NCBI RefSeq assembly: GCF_963662255.1
Contig: NC_085059.1
Span: 2,900,501 to 2,964,500 of the forward strand
Length of the DNA: 64,000 nucleotides
Direction of reading: 5' to 3'
Source of the DNA: Cinclus cinclus
Lineage: Eukaryota > Chordata > Aves > Passeriformes > Cinclidae
Positions 63,861-64,000 of this stretch are shown piece by piece (position 1 is the first letter of the stretch; each line of letters begins with the position of its first letter). The position numbers and the translations under genes were made by a program. The notes beneath the pieces are model-generated. The model had not been told where the DNA came from, made no database searches, and worked only from the letters and a program-made list of their open reading frames with translations.

Positions 63861-64000
63861 TGTGGGAATCGAGCTGGCTGACATCCAAAGCCAGACCAGT
63901 GTTTTTGGTGAGTGGCCCCTTGGCCCCAGACCTTGGAGGGCATATGTTTAAGTTAATAACAGTTCCTAAGAAAGTTGTCAAAGGTTTTAAAACTGTTCAT
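63861..64000 (+). repeat. 3' LTR, first 140 bp (cut by window end)
   Basis: Starts TGTGGGAATCGAGCTGGCTG like the 5' LTR. By my count about ten positions differ over 140 bases, spread along the segment. The rest, including any target-site duplication and the resumption of tandem unit 4, lies beyond the window. Confidence 0.95.

Larger units (their letters stand above)
56282..64000 (+). mobile_element. Endogenous retrovirus, full-length structure but defective, 3' end cut by the window
   Basis: Order: 5' LTR, primer binding site, gag, dUTPase-like domain, protease, RT, RNase H, integrase, env, polypurine tract, 3' LTR start. Gag-pro-pol is betaretrovirus-like and env is of avian alpharetrovirus type. 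At least three in-frame stops (58,646, 60,886, 63,510) and three frame changes (about 62,040, about 62,750, about 63,745) disable it, besides a TAG at the protease end (59,840). It is an old germline copy and not an active virus. Confidence 0.95.

Overview
This is a bird genome window, most likely from a songbird (passerine). There is no bacterial-style gene layout. The sequence is rich in fragments of CR1 LINEs, the dominant avian retroposon, and it carries LTRs of the type common in passerines, many mini- and microsatellites, and an endogenous retrovirus with avian-type features. The species cannot be told from the sequence alone.

Bases 1-38,454 are intergenic or deep intronic DNA. I could not support a protein-coding exon there. 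The span holds about 16 CR1 fragments in both orientations, two probable solo LTRs, at least seven distinct minisatellites between about 6 and 37 kb, two CCCAT pentanucleotide expansions inside CR1 copies, a (GGAA)n tract, and an inverted repeat (about 35.2 and 36.8 kb). Several AT-rich, repeat-free blocks look like candidate conserved non-coding elements.

Bases 38,455-56,281 are a head-to-tail tandem array of four near-identical units of 4,700, 4,745, 4,837 and 3,545 bp, the last one interrupted. Each unit begins inside a CR1 fragment, so CR1-CR1 unequal exchange probably created the array. Each unit carries one intact plus-strand ORF (152 or 174 codons). It encodes a hydrophobic N-terminus followed by an acidic tail of 11-residue MEVDE-type repeats. 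A 3'-UTR-like tract follows, with two TGTAAATA (Pumilio-type) motifs and an AATAAA signal. Each unit also has an antisense AATAAA next to a hairpin, and a pair of inverted segments of about 170 bp. I do not recognise the protein family. The array is the most interesting part of the window.

Bases 56,282-64,000 are an endogenous retrovirus inserted in the plus orientation into unit 4: a 623-bp 5' LTR, primer binding site, gag, a dUTPase-like domain, protease, pol (RT, RNase H, integrase), env, polypurine tract, and the first 140 bp of the 3' LTR, which runs off the window. It is defective: gag, pol and env each have at least one in-frame stop, and pol and env also have frameshifts. Its backbone is betaretrovirus-like (dUTPase-like domain before protease, A AAA AAC and G GAT TTT slip sites), whereas env is of the avian alpharetrovirus type (Cys9/Cys45-flanked internal fusion peptide, CX6CC). 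The two LTRs differ more than the array units do, which suggests that the array was homogenised after the insertion.
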